Assembly: GCF_004794105.1 (NCBI RefSeq)
Contig: NZ_SRYR01000001.1
Span: forward strand, 186,001-250,000
Length of the DNA stretch: 64,000 nucleotides
Direction of reading: 5' to 3'
DNA from: Clostridium sartagoforme
GTDB taxonomy: Bacteria > Bacillota > Clostridia > Clostridiales > Clostridiaceae
The notes beneath the pieces are model-generated. The model worked only from the letters and a program-made list of their open reading frames with translations. It was not told the DNA's origin and searched no databases. Shown one piece after another: positions 46,505-55,196 of this stretch. A program made the translations under genes and the position numbers. Positions within the stretch are counted from its first letter, which is position 1, and each line of letters begins with the position of its first letter.

Positions 46505-47200
46505 ATGAGAGAAAATATTTTAATTATTGAAGATGATAAAGATATTAGTGAAATTTTAAGATTTGCTTTAATGAAAGAAGGATATAAGGTTAAGGTAAAT
46601 CCTAATGGGTTAGAAGCCGAAGAGGAAATTAAAAGCTTTAAACCAGATTTAATACTTTTAGATATAATGCTTAATGATATAGATGGCTTTAGTGTTTGTA
46701 GAAAAATTTATAGTTATAAAATACCGATAATTATGATAACAGCTAGAGTAGATATTATGGATAAGATTTTAGGCTTAGAAATAGGTGCTGAAGATTATAT
46801 AACCAAGCCTTTTGATATAAGGGAAGTAGTAACTAGAATTAGGGTTGCTCTTAGACGAAGGGAGGAAATTAAAAGAATATCTGTTATTAAAGAAGATAGT
46901 GAAATAATTATAAATAATGTAAAAATAGACGAAGGATGTAGAAGTGTTTATATTGATAATGTAGAACTTCAATTAAAACCTAAAGAATTTGATTTATTAC
47001 TATTTTTATCAAAGAATTCTAATAAAGTTTTTTCAAGGGATCAATTATTAGATTTAGTCTGGGGTTATGATTTTATTGGAGATACTAGAACAATAGATGT
47101 ACACGTAACAAGAATCAGAAAGAAATTGGGAAATAGTTTAAATATAGAGACTGTGTTCGGAGTTGGATATATTTTAAAGGTGAATCATGCTAACAATTAG
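46505..47200 (+). CDS. OmpR/PhoB family response regulator
   Basis: 231 residues. Receiver domain with acidic pocket IIEDD and phospho-acceptor Asp53 in LILLDIML, Lys in ITKPFD; C-terminal winged helix about 135-228 (LKPKEFDLLLFLSKN). Overlaps the kinase gene by 14 bases, so a two-component pair. The downstream lipoprotein gene may be a target. Confidence 0.94.
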   Translation: MRENILIIEDDKDISEILRFALMKEGYKVKVNPNGLEAEEEIKSFKPDLILLDIMLNDIDGFSVCRKIYSYKIPIIMITARVDIMDKILGLEIGAEDYITKPFDIREVVTRIRVALRRREEIKRISVIKEDSEIIINNVKIDEGCRSVYIDNVELQLKPKEFDLLLFLSKNSNKVFSRDQLLDLVWGYDFIGDTRTIDVHVTRIRKKLGNSLNIETVFGVGYILKVNHANN

Positions 47201-48605
47201 AAAGAAATATGGAATATTATTAGGATTTATATTTGTATTATCAGTAATTTCTTTAAATTTAATTATGGATAAGTTTTTTGATAAAAGTTTTAAAGATTTA
47301 GTAGCACAGGATATGAAAGAAATTTATAATATTTCATTTAAGAATTTAGATGATTACTTAGCCTTAAATAGTATAGAAAAAGATAGTTTAAAAGAAGAAG
47401 ATTTTGATTCTAAGATTATGAAATTTATTGTAGAGAGGGTTAATGCTCAAGGTGTCTTTTATGATATAGAGGGTGAAGTTATTTCAACAGGATTAACTAA
47501 TAGTTCAGTTGTTGATTTAAATATATTTAAGGACTTACCATTATCTTTTTATGAAACTAAAAATAATAAAACAATGTTGGATATAGAAAATAAGAATGGA
47601 ACTATATTAGGTAAATTAAGTATTCCTATATATTCTAGTAATAATCCACTAGGAGTACTAGTTTTAATTAAAGATTATACTAGTGATTACTTAAGAGATT
47701 TAAACATAAAAAAACTGTTAAATATAATAGTAACTTCATTGTTTTCTTTGATATTTTTAGCAATTTATATTTTTTCTTCAGGAATAACTAAGCCAATAAT
47801 AGTTTTAAAAAATAAATTATTAGAAGTATCTAAAGGCTCATACCCAGAAAAGATAAATAATACTTCAAAAGATGAGGTAGGAATACTAGTAAATAGTTTT
47901 AATGAAATGACTGAAAAACTAAAGGCAAAAGATCAGCAAGAAAAGAATTTTTATAGGAATATAACACATGAATTAAAAACACCTTTAACTAATATTTCTG
48001 GATATGCGCAAATATTAAATGAAGATGATTTTAATGATGTGGACTTTAAAAGAAATGCATTAAATAGAATAATATCTGAGAGTAATAGAATGCATGACTT
48101 AGTTATGTCATTACTTAATATATCAAAGCAAAGTAGTGATTTAGAAGAATATAGTTTTGAAATGGTTAAAATAAAGAATATAGTTCAGGAATTAATTGAA
48201 ATAAGGAATCCAATTATTCAAAACAAAAGCCTGAATATAATTACGAAGTTTGAAATAGAAGAAATTACAGGGAATAAGCAATACTTAAAAATGTTATTTA
48301 ATAATTTAATAGATAATGGAATTAAGTATTCATATGAAAATACTACTGTAGAAATACAAATAAAAGAGGTAGATAGGATTTGTGAGTTTTCTATAACGAC
48401 TACAGGAAAAACAATACCTATAGAGTTTAAAGAAAAAATATTTGAACCATTTGTAAGGGTCGAAGAAAAAGGATTTTCATCAAAAGAATCTAGTGGTCTT
48501 GGATTATATATTTGTAAAAATATAGTTATAGGACATAAAGGTGAAATTACTCTTGATTTAAATAAGGATAAATCAAAATTTATAGTTAAGCTCCCTAAAG
48601 ATTAA
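47187..48605 (+). CDS. Sensor histidine kinase
   Basis: 472 residues. Transmembrane helices about 10-27 and 177-199 flank an extracellular sensor; HAMP about 200-250; DHp with phospho-His261 in ITHELKTPLTNISGYAQIL (read HELKTPLTNISGY); HATPase with N box NNLIDNGIKYS and G box SSGLGLYICK. Start ATG after AAAGGTG inside the regulator gene. Signal unknown. Confidence 0.93.
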   Translation: MLTIRKKYGILLGFIFVLSVISLNLIMDKFFDKSFKDLVAQDMKEIYNISFKNLDDYLALNSIEKDSLKEEDFDSKIMKFIVERVNAQGVFYDIEGEVISTGLTNSSVVDLNIFKDLPLSFYETKNNKTMLDIENKNGTILGKLSIPIYSSNNPLGVLVLIKDYTSDYLRDLNIKKLLNIIVTSLFSLIFLAIYIFSSGITKPIIVLKNKLLEVSKGSYPEKINNTSKDEVGILVNSFNEMTEKLKAKDQQEKNFYRNITHELKTPLTNISGYAQILNEDDFNDVDFKRNALNRIISESNRMHDLVMSLLNISKQSSDLEEYSFEMVKIKNIVQELIEIRNPIIQNKSLNIITKFEIEEITGNKQYLKMLFNNLIDNGIKYSYENTTVEIQIKEVDRICEFSITTTGKTIPIEFKEKIFEPFVRVEEKGFSSKESSGLGLYICKNIVIGHKGEITLDLNKDKSKFIVKLPKD

Positions 48606-48681
48606 CAACTTGGAAATAACTTAGAATTAGTTTAAAAATAATATTTTATTACAATTAATCTATAGAAAGGGGAGATAATAA

Positions 48682-49923
48682 ATGAGAAATAAAAAAATAA
48701 GTATATTACTTATAAGTATTGCGTCAACTATATTAGTAAGCTGTTCAACTAAGGTTCCAAATGAAGATAAGGGTATTGATACTGTGGTAATTGATGAAAA
48801 TGCTAAAGAAACAGCTAAAGCAAATGATAGTTTTGATATAATTAAGCTACAAAAAAGTGAGAATATTATGATTAATAAAAAGTATTCATATGAATTAATG
48901 GAGAATGGTAAATTACTGCACTTTAATTATTCAGAAAATGGATATGGCTCTGATGAGCAATTTCCAAAACTATATTTAAATAGCATTGAAGTAGGTACTA
49001 TTACTGATGAGACTGATAATAATAGAAATAAAATTAGTTGGGATAAAATAGATATAGAAGGCCAATTGTTAACTGATTATTGGGTTAGATATAATATATA
49101 TAATGTAAGGATTTTAATAGATAATAAAGTCTATATGTTAGATGATAACTATGAGCTTAAAGAAATAAAAGCATATGAAAAATTAATCAAAGATAAAAAT
49201 GGTGACTTAAATAGATTTGATTCAAGTTATGATGGAAAGTTAGATATTCATTATTTTGACGATGGGAACGGAATTGAAAAGATAGTAGTAATAGATCCTA
49301 TAAATGATAAATATTATGAAATTAAAGGAGATATTCTCAATGATTTTATAAATAAGAAATTAAATATTTTAAGCATTGAAAATGAAAAAATATATGTTTC
49401 AATATTAGATTCTATGAGTGAAGCAGATAGTATTGTAGGTTATATAGAAAACAATAAATTGTATAATTTTTTTGAAATAGATAGTGCTATAGAAATTAAG
49501 GCAGGAATGGATGTAATTTATAGGAATAATAATATATTGTTTTCAGGCTACGTAGAAGGTAACTATGGTCTTTGGAGATATGACATAGATAAAAAGGAAT
49601 TATATAAAGAGGCTAACTTAAAACATACTAATAACTTCTCTACTTTAAATAGAGATAAAAATCTAATGGTAATTAGTAGTTATGACAGTTATGGTAAACA
49701 ACATATAAGTTTAGCTAGAGTAAAGCAAAATTTAGAAATATCTAATATTCAAGATATAACTGATATAATAGCACCTACGAAAGATATTAAATTAAATAGG
49801 AAGTCTTTAAGAGGTTGGGTAGATAGTAATAAATTTTATGTTGAATGTAGTGATTACGAAATGATAGACAATGAAGAAACTTTAGTTGATAATTATTATG
49901 AAGTATATGAATTGAAAAATTAA
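48682..49923 (+). CDS. Putative lipoprotein, unknown function
   Basis: 413 residues. Signal peptide with lipobox LVSCS (Cys about 21), then an Asp/Asn/Tyr-rich extracellular part with repeated beta-strand-turn patterns (about 60-410), possibly a beta-propeller (LYLNSIEVGTI, WRYDIDKKEL, IYVSILDSM). No family recognised. Start ATG after AAGGGGAG, 76 bases after the kinase gene; likely part of the same regulon or the sensor's accessory protein. Confidence 0.75.
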   Translation: MRNKKISILLISIASTILVSCSTKVPNEDKGIDTVVIDENAKETAKANDSFDIIKLQKSENIMINKKYSYELMENGKLLHFNYSENGYGSDEQFPKLYLNSIEVGTITDETDNNRNKISWDKIDIEGQLLTDYWVRYNIYNVRILIDNKVYMLDDNYELKEIKAYEKLIKDKNGDLNRFDSSYDGKLDIHYFDDGNGIEKIVVIDPINDKYYEIKGDILNDFINKKLNILSIENEKIYVSILDSMSEADSIVGYIENNKLYNFFEIDSAIEIKAGMDVIYRNNNILFSGYVEGNYGLWRYDIDKKELYKEANLKHTNNFSTLNRDKNLMVISSYDSYGKQHISLARVKQNLEISNIQDITDIIAPTKDIKLNRKSLRGWVDSNKFYVECSDYEMIDNEETLVDNYYEVYELKN

Positions 49924-50040
49924 ATTACGATTTTAAGAATGAAGAGTACTGATCTTAGATAGATTGGTACTTCTTATTTAGAAGATAGATCTTTGAAAGT
50001 AGTTCATTAAATTTTAAATGATAATTTGGGAGAATAAAAG

Positions 50041-50070
50041 TTGACAAAGTAAAAATTATTATGGTAGTAT
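50041..50070 (+). promoter_or_regulatory. Promoter of the leader-peptide transcript
   Basis: -35 TTGACA (50041-50046), 18-base spacer, extended -10 TGGTAGTAT (50062-50070). Confidence 0.6.
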
Positions 50071-50101
50071 ATATAAAATATTAAGAGGTGGAGGAAATAT
50101 T

Positions 50102-50179
50102 ATGAAAAGCATAAAAGAACAAGTTCAAAAAATTTCACAATTAAATAGAGTACTCTTATTATTAGCCGAGTTAATATAG
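50102..50179 (+). CDS. 25-residue leader peptide with a leucine run
   Basis: ATG after GAGGTGGAGG, an ideal ribosome site. The peptide begins MKSIKEQVQKIS and ends RVLLLLAELI; codons 18-21 are CTC TTA TTA TTA. It is followed by a series of hairpins and then an amino-acid transporter gene. This is the layout of a ribosome-mediated attenuator, with leucine as the candidate signal. It could instead be a small membrane-active peptide. Confidence 0.5.
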   Translation: MKSIKEQVQKISQLNRVLLLLAELI

Positions 50180-50218
50180 CAATTATATTTATGATTAGAT
50201 AGATTTATATTAATTACT

Positions 50219-50260
50219 GTCATAGATGTAATTGCTACTTTAAGTAATTATATCTATGAC
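50219..50260 (+). promoter_or_regulatory. Leader hairpin 0 and closing pairing with the peptide gene
   Basis: Arms GTCATAGATGTAATT and AATTATATCTATGAC (one G-U). ATTAGCCG (50161-50168, in the leucine codons) pairs with CGGCTAAT (50260-50267), enclosing this hairpin. Confidence 0.5.
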
Positions 50261-50283
50261 GGCTAATTTATATTTTATAGATA

Positions 50284-50318
50284 AATAGTCTCGTAGATTT
50301 ATATGAGGCTATTTTTTG
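50284..50318 (+). terminator. Leader terminator T1
   Basis: Stem AATAGTCTCGTA / TATGAGGCTATT (G-U pairs) then six T. Its right arm GGCTA can also pair with TAGCC in the leader peptide gene. Confidence 0.75.
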
Positions 50319-50337
50319 TACTATTTTTTAGAAAAAA

Positions 50338-50369
50338 TAAGTCTCATAGATAATATGGGACTTTTTTAT
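50338..50369 (+). terminator. Leader terminator T2
   Basis: Stem AAGTCTCATA / TATGGGACTT then T-run; similar in sequence to T1. Confidence 0.75.
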
Positions 50370-50381
50370 ATCCTAGGTTAA

Positions 50382-50415
50382 AAAGTTCCATAAATAACTA
50401 TGGAACTTTTTTAAT
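50382..50415 (+). terminator. Leader terminator T3
   Basis: Stem AAAAGTTCCATA / TATGGAACTTTT then T-run; third tandem hairpin of the same design. Confidence 0.75.
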
Positions 50416-50541
50416 ATAAGGGAAATTATAAAATTTTAAGTTATAAAGAAGTGATATTTATAAGTCTATAATTGATTCAAAAGATAAAAGTAGTAATAGA
50501 AATTTTATAGTTTCTTGAAATTTAGCTTAGGAGGATTAGGA

Positions 50542-52032
50542 ATGGAAGAAAATAGGGAGCAATGGGGAAGTAAGATAGGATTTATACTTGCAGCAGTTGG
50601 ATCAGCAGTAGGATTAGGTAACATATGGAGGTTTCCATATGTAGTTTACTCAAGTGGAGGAGGGGCATTTTTAATACCATATTTCTTTGCAATATTTACT
50701 GCAGGAATTCCTCTTTTAATATTAGAGTATGGAATGGGACATAAATTTAGAGGATCTACACCACTTTCACTAGCAAGAGCTAATAAGAAATTTGAATGGT
50801 TCGGATGGTGGTCGATAATTAGTTCAGCAATTATATTATGTTATTATTCAATGATATTAAGTATGGCAATGAAATATTTAACTCTTAGCTTTAATAAGGG
50901 ATGGGGAGAAGATTCAAATTTCTTTTTTTATAATGATTTTTTGAATTTATCTGATTCACCTTTGAATCTAGGTGGAATAGTTTTTCCTATACTAATAGGT
51001 ATTGCATTAATTTGGTTTATAAATTGGTTTATATGTTATAAAGGTATAAAGTCTGGTATTGAAAAAATGAATAAAATATTATTACCTTGTTTACTAATAA
51101 TAATGATAATTATAGTTATAAGAGGAGTTACATTAGAAGGTGCTGAAGTTGGATTAAATAAATTATTTACTCCAGATTGGAATAAAGTAAAAGATCCTAA
51201 GATTTGGATTCTAGCATATGGACAAGTATTTTTCTCCTTAAGTATTGCTACTGGAATTATGATGACATATTCAAGTTATCTTCCTAGAAAAACAGATATA
51301 AATAACAGTGCATTTATGACTGTATTTGCTAATTGTGGATTTGAATTTTTATGTGCTATTGGAGTATTTGCAATACTTGGAGTAATGGCAACAATTGAAG
51401 GTGTACCTGTTGAAGAAGTAGTAACAAGTGGAATTGGTCTAGCATTTATAGCATTCCCTAAGGTCTTTACAATAATGGGAGCTTGGGGAAATATATTAGG
51501 AGTTCTATTCTTTGTATGTCTAGCATTTGCAGGGATTACTTCAGCAGTTTCATTAGTTGAAGCCATATCAGCAGCGATAATTGATAAATTTGGATGGAAA
51601 CGAAAAAAAGTTGTAACAGGTATGTGTATTATTGGATTTTTAGTAAGTACAGCCTTTGCAACAAATGCAGGTTTATATTTATTAGATATTATGGATAACT
51701 TCATAAATAATTATGGAATAGTAGTAGTTGGATTGTTGGAAGCTTTCGTAATTGGTTGGATAGTTAAGCCTAAGGTAATAAGAGAACATACAAATGCTAT
51801 TTCGCATTTTAAGATAGGGAAATGGTGGGATTTTATTATAAAGTATATAACACCTACAATATTATTAATAACACTAGTTCAAAGCATTATAACAGAGTTT
51901 AAAACTCCTTATGGAGGATATGATTTAACATCTTTATTATTATATGGTTGGGCAATTATTGCATTAGGAATTATAGGTGGAATATTAATAAGTAAGAAGC
52001 CTTGGAAAACAGAAAATGAGGAGGTTTTATAA
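50542..52032 (+). CDS. Sodium-dependent amino-acid transporter (NSS/SNF family)
   Basis: 496 residues from ATG 50542; TAGGAGGA lies inside the longer frame that begins with TTG 50515. About 11-12 transmembrane helices; the NSS sodium/substrate helix GSAVGLGNIWRFPY (about 20-33). Symports a neutral amino acid with Na+. The small-subunit gene directly downstream suggests the MetP-type methionine/alanine subgroup; the leucine-rich leader suggests a branched or hydrophobic substrate. A weakly supported internal promoter (TATAAT 50467-50472) could bypass the leader terminators. Confidence 0.9.
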   Translation: MEENREQWGSKIGFILAAVGSAVGLGNIWRFPYVVYSSGGGAFLIPYFFAIFTAGIPLLILEYGMGHKFRGSTPLSLARANKKFEWFGWWSIISSAIILCYYSMILSMAMKYLTLSFNKGWGEDSNFFFYNDFLNLSDSPLNLGGIVFPILIGIALIWFINWFICYKGIKSGIEKMNKILLPCLLIIMIIIVIRGVTLEGAEVGLNKLFTPDWNKVKDPKIWILAYGQVFFSLSIATGIMMTYSSYLPRKTDINNSAFMTVFANCGFEFLCAIGVFAILGVMATIEGVPVEEVVTSGIGLAFIAFPKVFTIMGAWGNILGVLFFVCLAFAGITSAVSLVEAISAAIIDKFGWKRKKVVTGMCIIGFLVSTAFATNAGLYLLDIMDNFINNYGIVVVGLLEAFVIGWIVKPKVIREHTNAISHFKIGKWWDFIIKYITPTILLITLVQSIITEFKTPYGGYDLTSLLLYGWAIIALGIIGGILISKKPWKTENEEVL

Positions 52033-52149
52033 ATGACAAGTTATGCTATGTTTTTTTTAGGATTAGGAGCAACAATTCTTTGGGGTGGATTAATAGTAAC
52101 ATTAGTTATAAATTTTAAAAATGAAAAGATGCAGAATGAAGCTAAGTAA
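52033..52149 (+). CDS. MetS-like NSS transporter small subunit
   Basis: 38 residues: MTSYAMFFLGLGATILWGG starts a single transmembrane helix, followed by a short charged tail (NFKNEKMQNEAK). Its ATG follows the transporter stop codon directly and GAGGAGG lies 8 bases upstream. Size, helix and position match MetS, the small subunit of MetPS methionine/alanine importers. Easily missed because of its length. Confidence 0.8.
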   Translation: MTSYAMFFLGLGATILWGGLIVTLVINFKNEKMQNEAK

Positions 52150-52252
52150 AAAAGAAGTTTCAAATTTGTTTGAATTTCAAATGTATTACTAAGTGAAAAA
52201 TATAAATGATATAATAGAGTATGACTATATGAAAAATAGGGGTAAAAGATTA

Positions 52253-53113
52253 ATGAGAAAGTTATCAAGAAGGGTTAAAGTAATGATTATATTAGCTTTA
52301 CTTATAATAGGGTGCATTATATTTTCTATATGGCAAAATAATAGTATTGTAATTTCTAAGTTTGATTATAATAGTTTTATTATTTCTGAGGAATTTAATA
52401 ACTTTAAGATAGTTCATATTTCAGATTTGCATAATAAAGTATTTGGTAAGGAGCAAGATAAATTAATAGAAAAGGTTGAGGCTTTGGAACCAGATATAAT
52501 AGTTATTACTGGTGACTTAATAGATAGACGTAGATATAATTTAGAAAAATCCATGTATTTTATTAATTCTGCTGTTGAGATAGCTCCTGTTTATTATGTA
52601 TCTGGAAATCATGAAGCATGGTCTGGAAGGTTTCCTGAAATTGAAGAAAGACTTATTGAATCTGGTGTTAAAATAATAGATGATAGTGAAACAGAAATTA
52701 GAAGAGGAAATAGCAGCATTAAGCTTTTAGGTTTATCAGATCCAGATTTTCTAACATCGGATTATATTGATGGAACTGATACAAGCAAACTAGAAGAGAA
52801 TTTAATTAGATTGTCAGAGGGTGAAGAGTTTAAAATTTTATTATCCCATCGTCCAGAGTTATTTGAATTATATTCAGATAATAATATAGATATGATTTTT
52901 TCAGGACATGCTCATGGTGGACAAATTAGACTTCCTTTTATAGGTGGGCTTATTGCTCCAGATCAAGGGTTATTTCCTAAATATACTGCTGGAAGATATA
53001 CTAGTAATACATCAACTATGTATGTAAGTAGAGGCCTAGGAAATAGTTTATTTCCTGTAAGAGTATTTAATAGACCAGAGATAATATCAGTAACCTTAAA
53101 ATCTGATAAATAA
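52253..53113 (+). CDS. Metallophosphoesterase (YkuE/YaeI-like), membrane-anchored
   Basis: 286 residues from ATG 52253: a TATAAT (52210-52215) and AGGGG lie inside the longer frame from 52193, so that start is rejected. N-terminal transmembrane anchor (about 8-27), then the calcineurin-like metal motifs HISDLH, VITGDLIDR, SGNHEAW, LLSHRPE and FSGHAHGGQIRLP. The active site faces outward. Relatives act on UDP-2,3-diacylglucosamine or phospholipid-like substrates; the one here is unknown. Confidence 0.88.
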   Translation: MRKLSRRVKVMIILALLIIGCIIFSIWQNNSIVISKFDYNSFIISEEFNNFKIVHISDLHNKVFGKEQDKLIEKVEALEPDIIVITGDLIDRRRYNLEKSMYFINSAVEIAPVYYVSGNHEAWSGRFPEIEERLIESGVKIIDDSETEIRRGNSSIKLLGLSDPDFLTSDYIDGTDTSKLEENLIRLSEGEEFKILLSHRPELFELYSDNNIDMIFSGHAHGGQIRLPFIGGLIAPDQGLFPKYTAGRYTSNTSTMYVSRGLGNSLFPVRVFNRPEIISVTLKSDK

Positions 53114-53135
53114 GAAATGAATTATGGAGGGGTAT

Positions 53136-53873
53136 ATGTATATAGATAGTCATACTCATTTAGATTTTTTTCAAGATAATATTGAAGATGCAATAAGAGA
53201 AATTAATGATAATAAGATATTAACTCTTGCTAATAGTATGGATATAGAGAGTTATTTAAAAAACAAAGAATATAGCAAAGAAAGTGAATATATAAAGCCA
53301 TCCTTTGGTATTCATCCTTGGAAGGCTGCCGAATATAAGGGGAACCTGGAGGTACTTATTCCATACATTGATGAAAGTGAAATTATAGGTGAAATAGGAT
53401 TAGACTTTTTATGGGTAGAAGATAAGAGTACCTTTGATAAACAAAGAGAAATATATAATTTTATATTAAAAGAAAGTATTAAAAGGAATAAAGTAGTTAG
53501 CCTTCACACTAAGGATGCTGAAGAAGAAATATATAAATCGCTAAAAATGTATAATTATAATAAAGCTATTATTCATTGGTATAGTGGAGATATAGAAACA
53601 TTAGATAAATTTATTGAACTGGGATGCTATTTTACTATAAGCGTAGATATAGGATATTCAGATAGAACTAAGGAAGTATTAGATAGAGTACCTATAGATA
53701 AGCTTCTAATAGAAACTGATGGACCAACAGCTTTGGAATGGGTTAATGGAGAGTATGGATATCCAAGTGAAATTATAAAAGTTTATGAAAAAGTTTCAGA
53801 AATTAAAGGATATAAAATAGAGGATTTAATAAATATTGTGGAAAAAAATTATTATAATTTATTAGGTAGTTGA
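53136..53873 (+). CDS. TatD family hydrolase
   Basis: 245 residues from ATG 53136; GGAGGGG lies within the longer frame from 53124. Metal motif IDSHTHLDF at the N-terminus, Glu in IIGEIGLDF, His in VSLHTKDA and IIHWYSG, Asp in IETDGPTA. Metal-dependent deoxyribonuclease or related hydrolase. The gene end lies in a hairpin (53867-53896) without T-run. Confidence 0.88.
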   Translation: MYIDSHTHLDFFQDNIEDAIREINDNKILTLANSMDIESYLKNKEYSKESEYIKPSFGIHPWKAAEYKGNLEVLIPYIDESEIIGEIGLDFLWVEDKSTFDKQREIYNFILKESIKRNKVVSLHTKDAEEEIYKSLKMYNYNKAIIHWYSGDIETLDKFIELGCYFTISVDIGYSDRTKEVLDRVPIDKLLIETDGPTALEWVNGEYGYPSEIIKVYEKVSEIKGYKIEDLINIVEKNYYNLLGS

Positions 53874-53899
53874 TAACTAATAATTATTATCAACTAAAC

Positions 53900-53928
53900 T
53901 TGACAATTAGTATATAAAAGCATAAAAT
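53900..53928 (+). promoter_or_regulatory. Promoter of the thiamine-precursor importer operon
   Basis: -35 TTGACA (53900-53905), 17-base spacer, -10 TAAAAT (53923-53928); the transcript would start just before the riboswitch. Confidence 0.75.
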
Positions 53929-53948
53929 GGAAATATAAACTTAATAAA

Positions 53949-54037
53949 AATCTGGGGAGGCAGTGAACTGTCTGAGATAAAATTGATACAATTTTGACCC
54001 ATATACCTGATTTGGATAATGCCAACGTAGGAAGATT
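53949..54037 (+). promoter_or_regulatory. TPP riboswitch (THI element)
   Basis: P1 AATCT / AGATT, GGGGAGGCAG, the invariant CTGAGA (53972-53977), ACCTGATTTGGATAATGCC and CGTAGGAAG, all diagnostic of the thiamine-pyrophosphate aptamer. It controls the importer genes below. Confidence 0.95.
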
Positions 54038-54072
54038 ATGTATTGTTTTCAATTACAAATTTAGCTATTATT

Positions 54073-54112
54073 AAGCAGCCTTTCTTATTCAGGAAACGCT
54101 GCTTTTTATTTT
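54073..54112 (+). terminator. Riboswitch expression-platform terminator
   Basis: Stem AAGCAGC / GCTGCTT with inner TTTC/GAAA pairing, then a T-rich tail, 36 bases after the aptamer. TPP binding should favour it and shut off the operon. Confidence 0.8.
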
Positions 54113-54136
54113 GCTAAAAATAAGGAGGAAAAAATT

Positions 54137-54424
54137 ATGTCATTATGTAATGTTAGTTTACAAGTTATTCCCTCAGTAGAGGAAGAAAGGATTTATCCTG
54201 TGGTGGACAAGGTTATAGAATATATAGCTTCTACTGGAGTTAAGTATGAAGTTGGGGCAATGGAAACTACAATGGAAGGGGAACTTGAAGAGTTACTTGA
54301 AATTGTTAAGAAGGCTCAAGAAATATGTACTGAAGAAGGTGCATTAAGAGTAGTTTCTATGGTTAAAATAGACTATAAAAAAGAAGGCGTGACTATGAAT
54401 GAAAAAATCGGAAAATATAGGTAG
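54137..54424 (+). CDS. Thiamine-binding protein (MTH1187/YkoF-like)
   Basis: 95 residues, ferredoxin-like DUF77 fold (NVSLQVIPSVEEERIYPVVDKV; TTMEGELEELLEIVKKAQ). Relatives such as YkoF bind thiamine or its HMP moiety in the cytosol. TPP-riboswitch control agrees. Overlaps the permease gene by 26 bases. Confidence 0.85.
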   Translation: MSLCNVSLQVIPSVEEERIYPVVDKVIEYIASTGVKYEVGAMETTMEGELEELLEIVKKAQEICTEEGALRVVSMVKIDYKKEGVTMNEKIGKYR

Positions 54425-55178
54425 CAAGTTAGCTCCAATTATTTTTGTAGTATTGCTTTTAATAATATGGCAAGTGGTAGTAACAGCTGGAGGTATAGAA
54501 AAATATATAATGCCAGCACCAACAGACGTTATTAAGGTTTTAGTAACTGAGTTTAAAACTATGATTCCTCATATATTAGCAACTTTATATGAAGGAATGG
54601 TAGGATTTTTAATTGCTATAGTTTTATCTATTATTTTAGCTATTATTATGGATAGATTTAGTTTAATTAAGAAAGCACTTTACCCAGTATTAGTTATATC
54701 TCAAACTATACCAACTGTTGCATTAGCACCTTTATTTATTATATGGTTTGGATTTGGTGCCTTACCTAAAATAATAGTAGTAGTAATAGTGTGCTTTTTC
54801 CCAATAGTAATTAGTATAGTAGATGGACTAGAAGGGGTAGATAAGGATTTAATAAATCACTTTAAATTAATGGGAGCATCTAAACTTAAGATATTTTTAC
54901 ACTTAAAGCTTCCTTATGGGATGATTAACTTCTTTTCAGGCATGAGAATAGCTGCAACTTATAGTATTATGGGGGCAGTAATTGGAGAATGGCTTGGAGG
55001 AGATAAAGGCCTTGGGGTATATATGACTAGAGCAAGAAGTGCCTATGCTTTAGATAAGATGTTTGCAGCTATAGTAATAATAGTTGTAATAAGTATGGCT
55101 ATTTTTCTTTTAGTATCTATAATGGAAAAAGTATTTACTCCATGGAATAATGAAAGAATAAATAATAAACAAGGGTAA
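54399..55178 (+). CDS. ABC permease for a thiamine precursor (ThiX/SsuC type)
   Basis: 259 residues, about six transmembrane helices with the BPD permease loop (LINHFKLMGASKLKIFLHLKLPYG). Start inside the previous gene implies translational coupling. Family also includes sulfonate and nitrate permeases; the riboswitch decides for thiamine/pyrimidine precursor. Confidence 0.88.
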   Translation: MKKSENIGSKLAPIIFVVLLLIIWQVVVTAGGIEKYIMPAPTDVIKVLVTEFKTMIPHILATLYEGMVGFLIAIVLSIILAIIMDRFSLIKKALYPVLVISQTIPTVALAPLFIIWFGFGALPKIIVVVIVCFFPIVISIVDGLEGVDKDLINHFKLMGASKLKIFLHLKLPYGMINFFSGMRIAATYSIMGAVIGEWLGGDKGLGVYMTRARSAYALDKMFAAIVIIVVISMAIFLLVSIMEKVFTPWNNERINNKQG

Positions 55179-55196
55179 TAAATTGAGGTGAATATA

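Noticed and set aside
50041-50415. T-box riboswitch ahead of the transporter
   Set aside because: No T-box consensus (AGGGTGGNACCGCG) or specifier-loop architecture is present.
51276-51704. 142-residue minus-strand ORF
   Set aside because: Antisense of the NSS transporter core.
52041-52268. 75-residue minus-strand ORF
   Set aside because: Overlaps the MetS-like gene and a phosphoesterase promoter; no ribosome site and Phe/Tyr/Ser composition typical of shadows.
53867-53896. Terminator after the TatD gene
   Set aside because: 10-bp stem overlaps the stop codon, but no T-run follows; listed only in the gene note.
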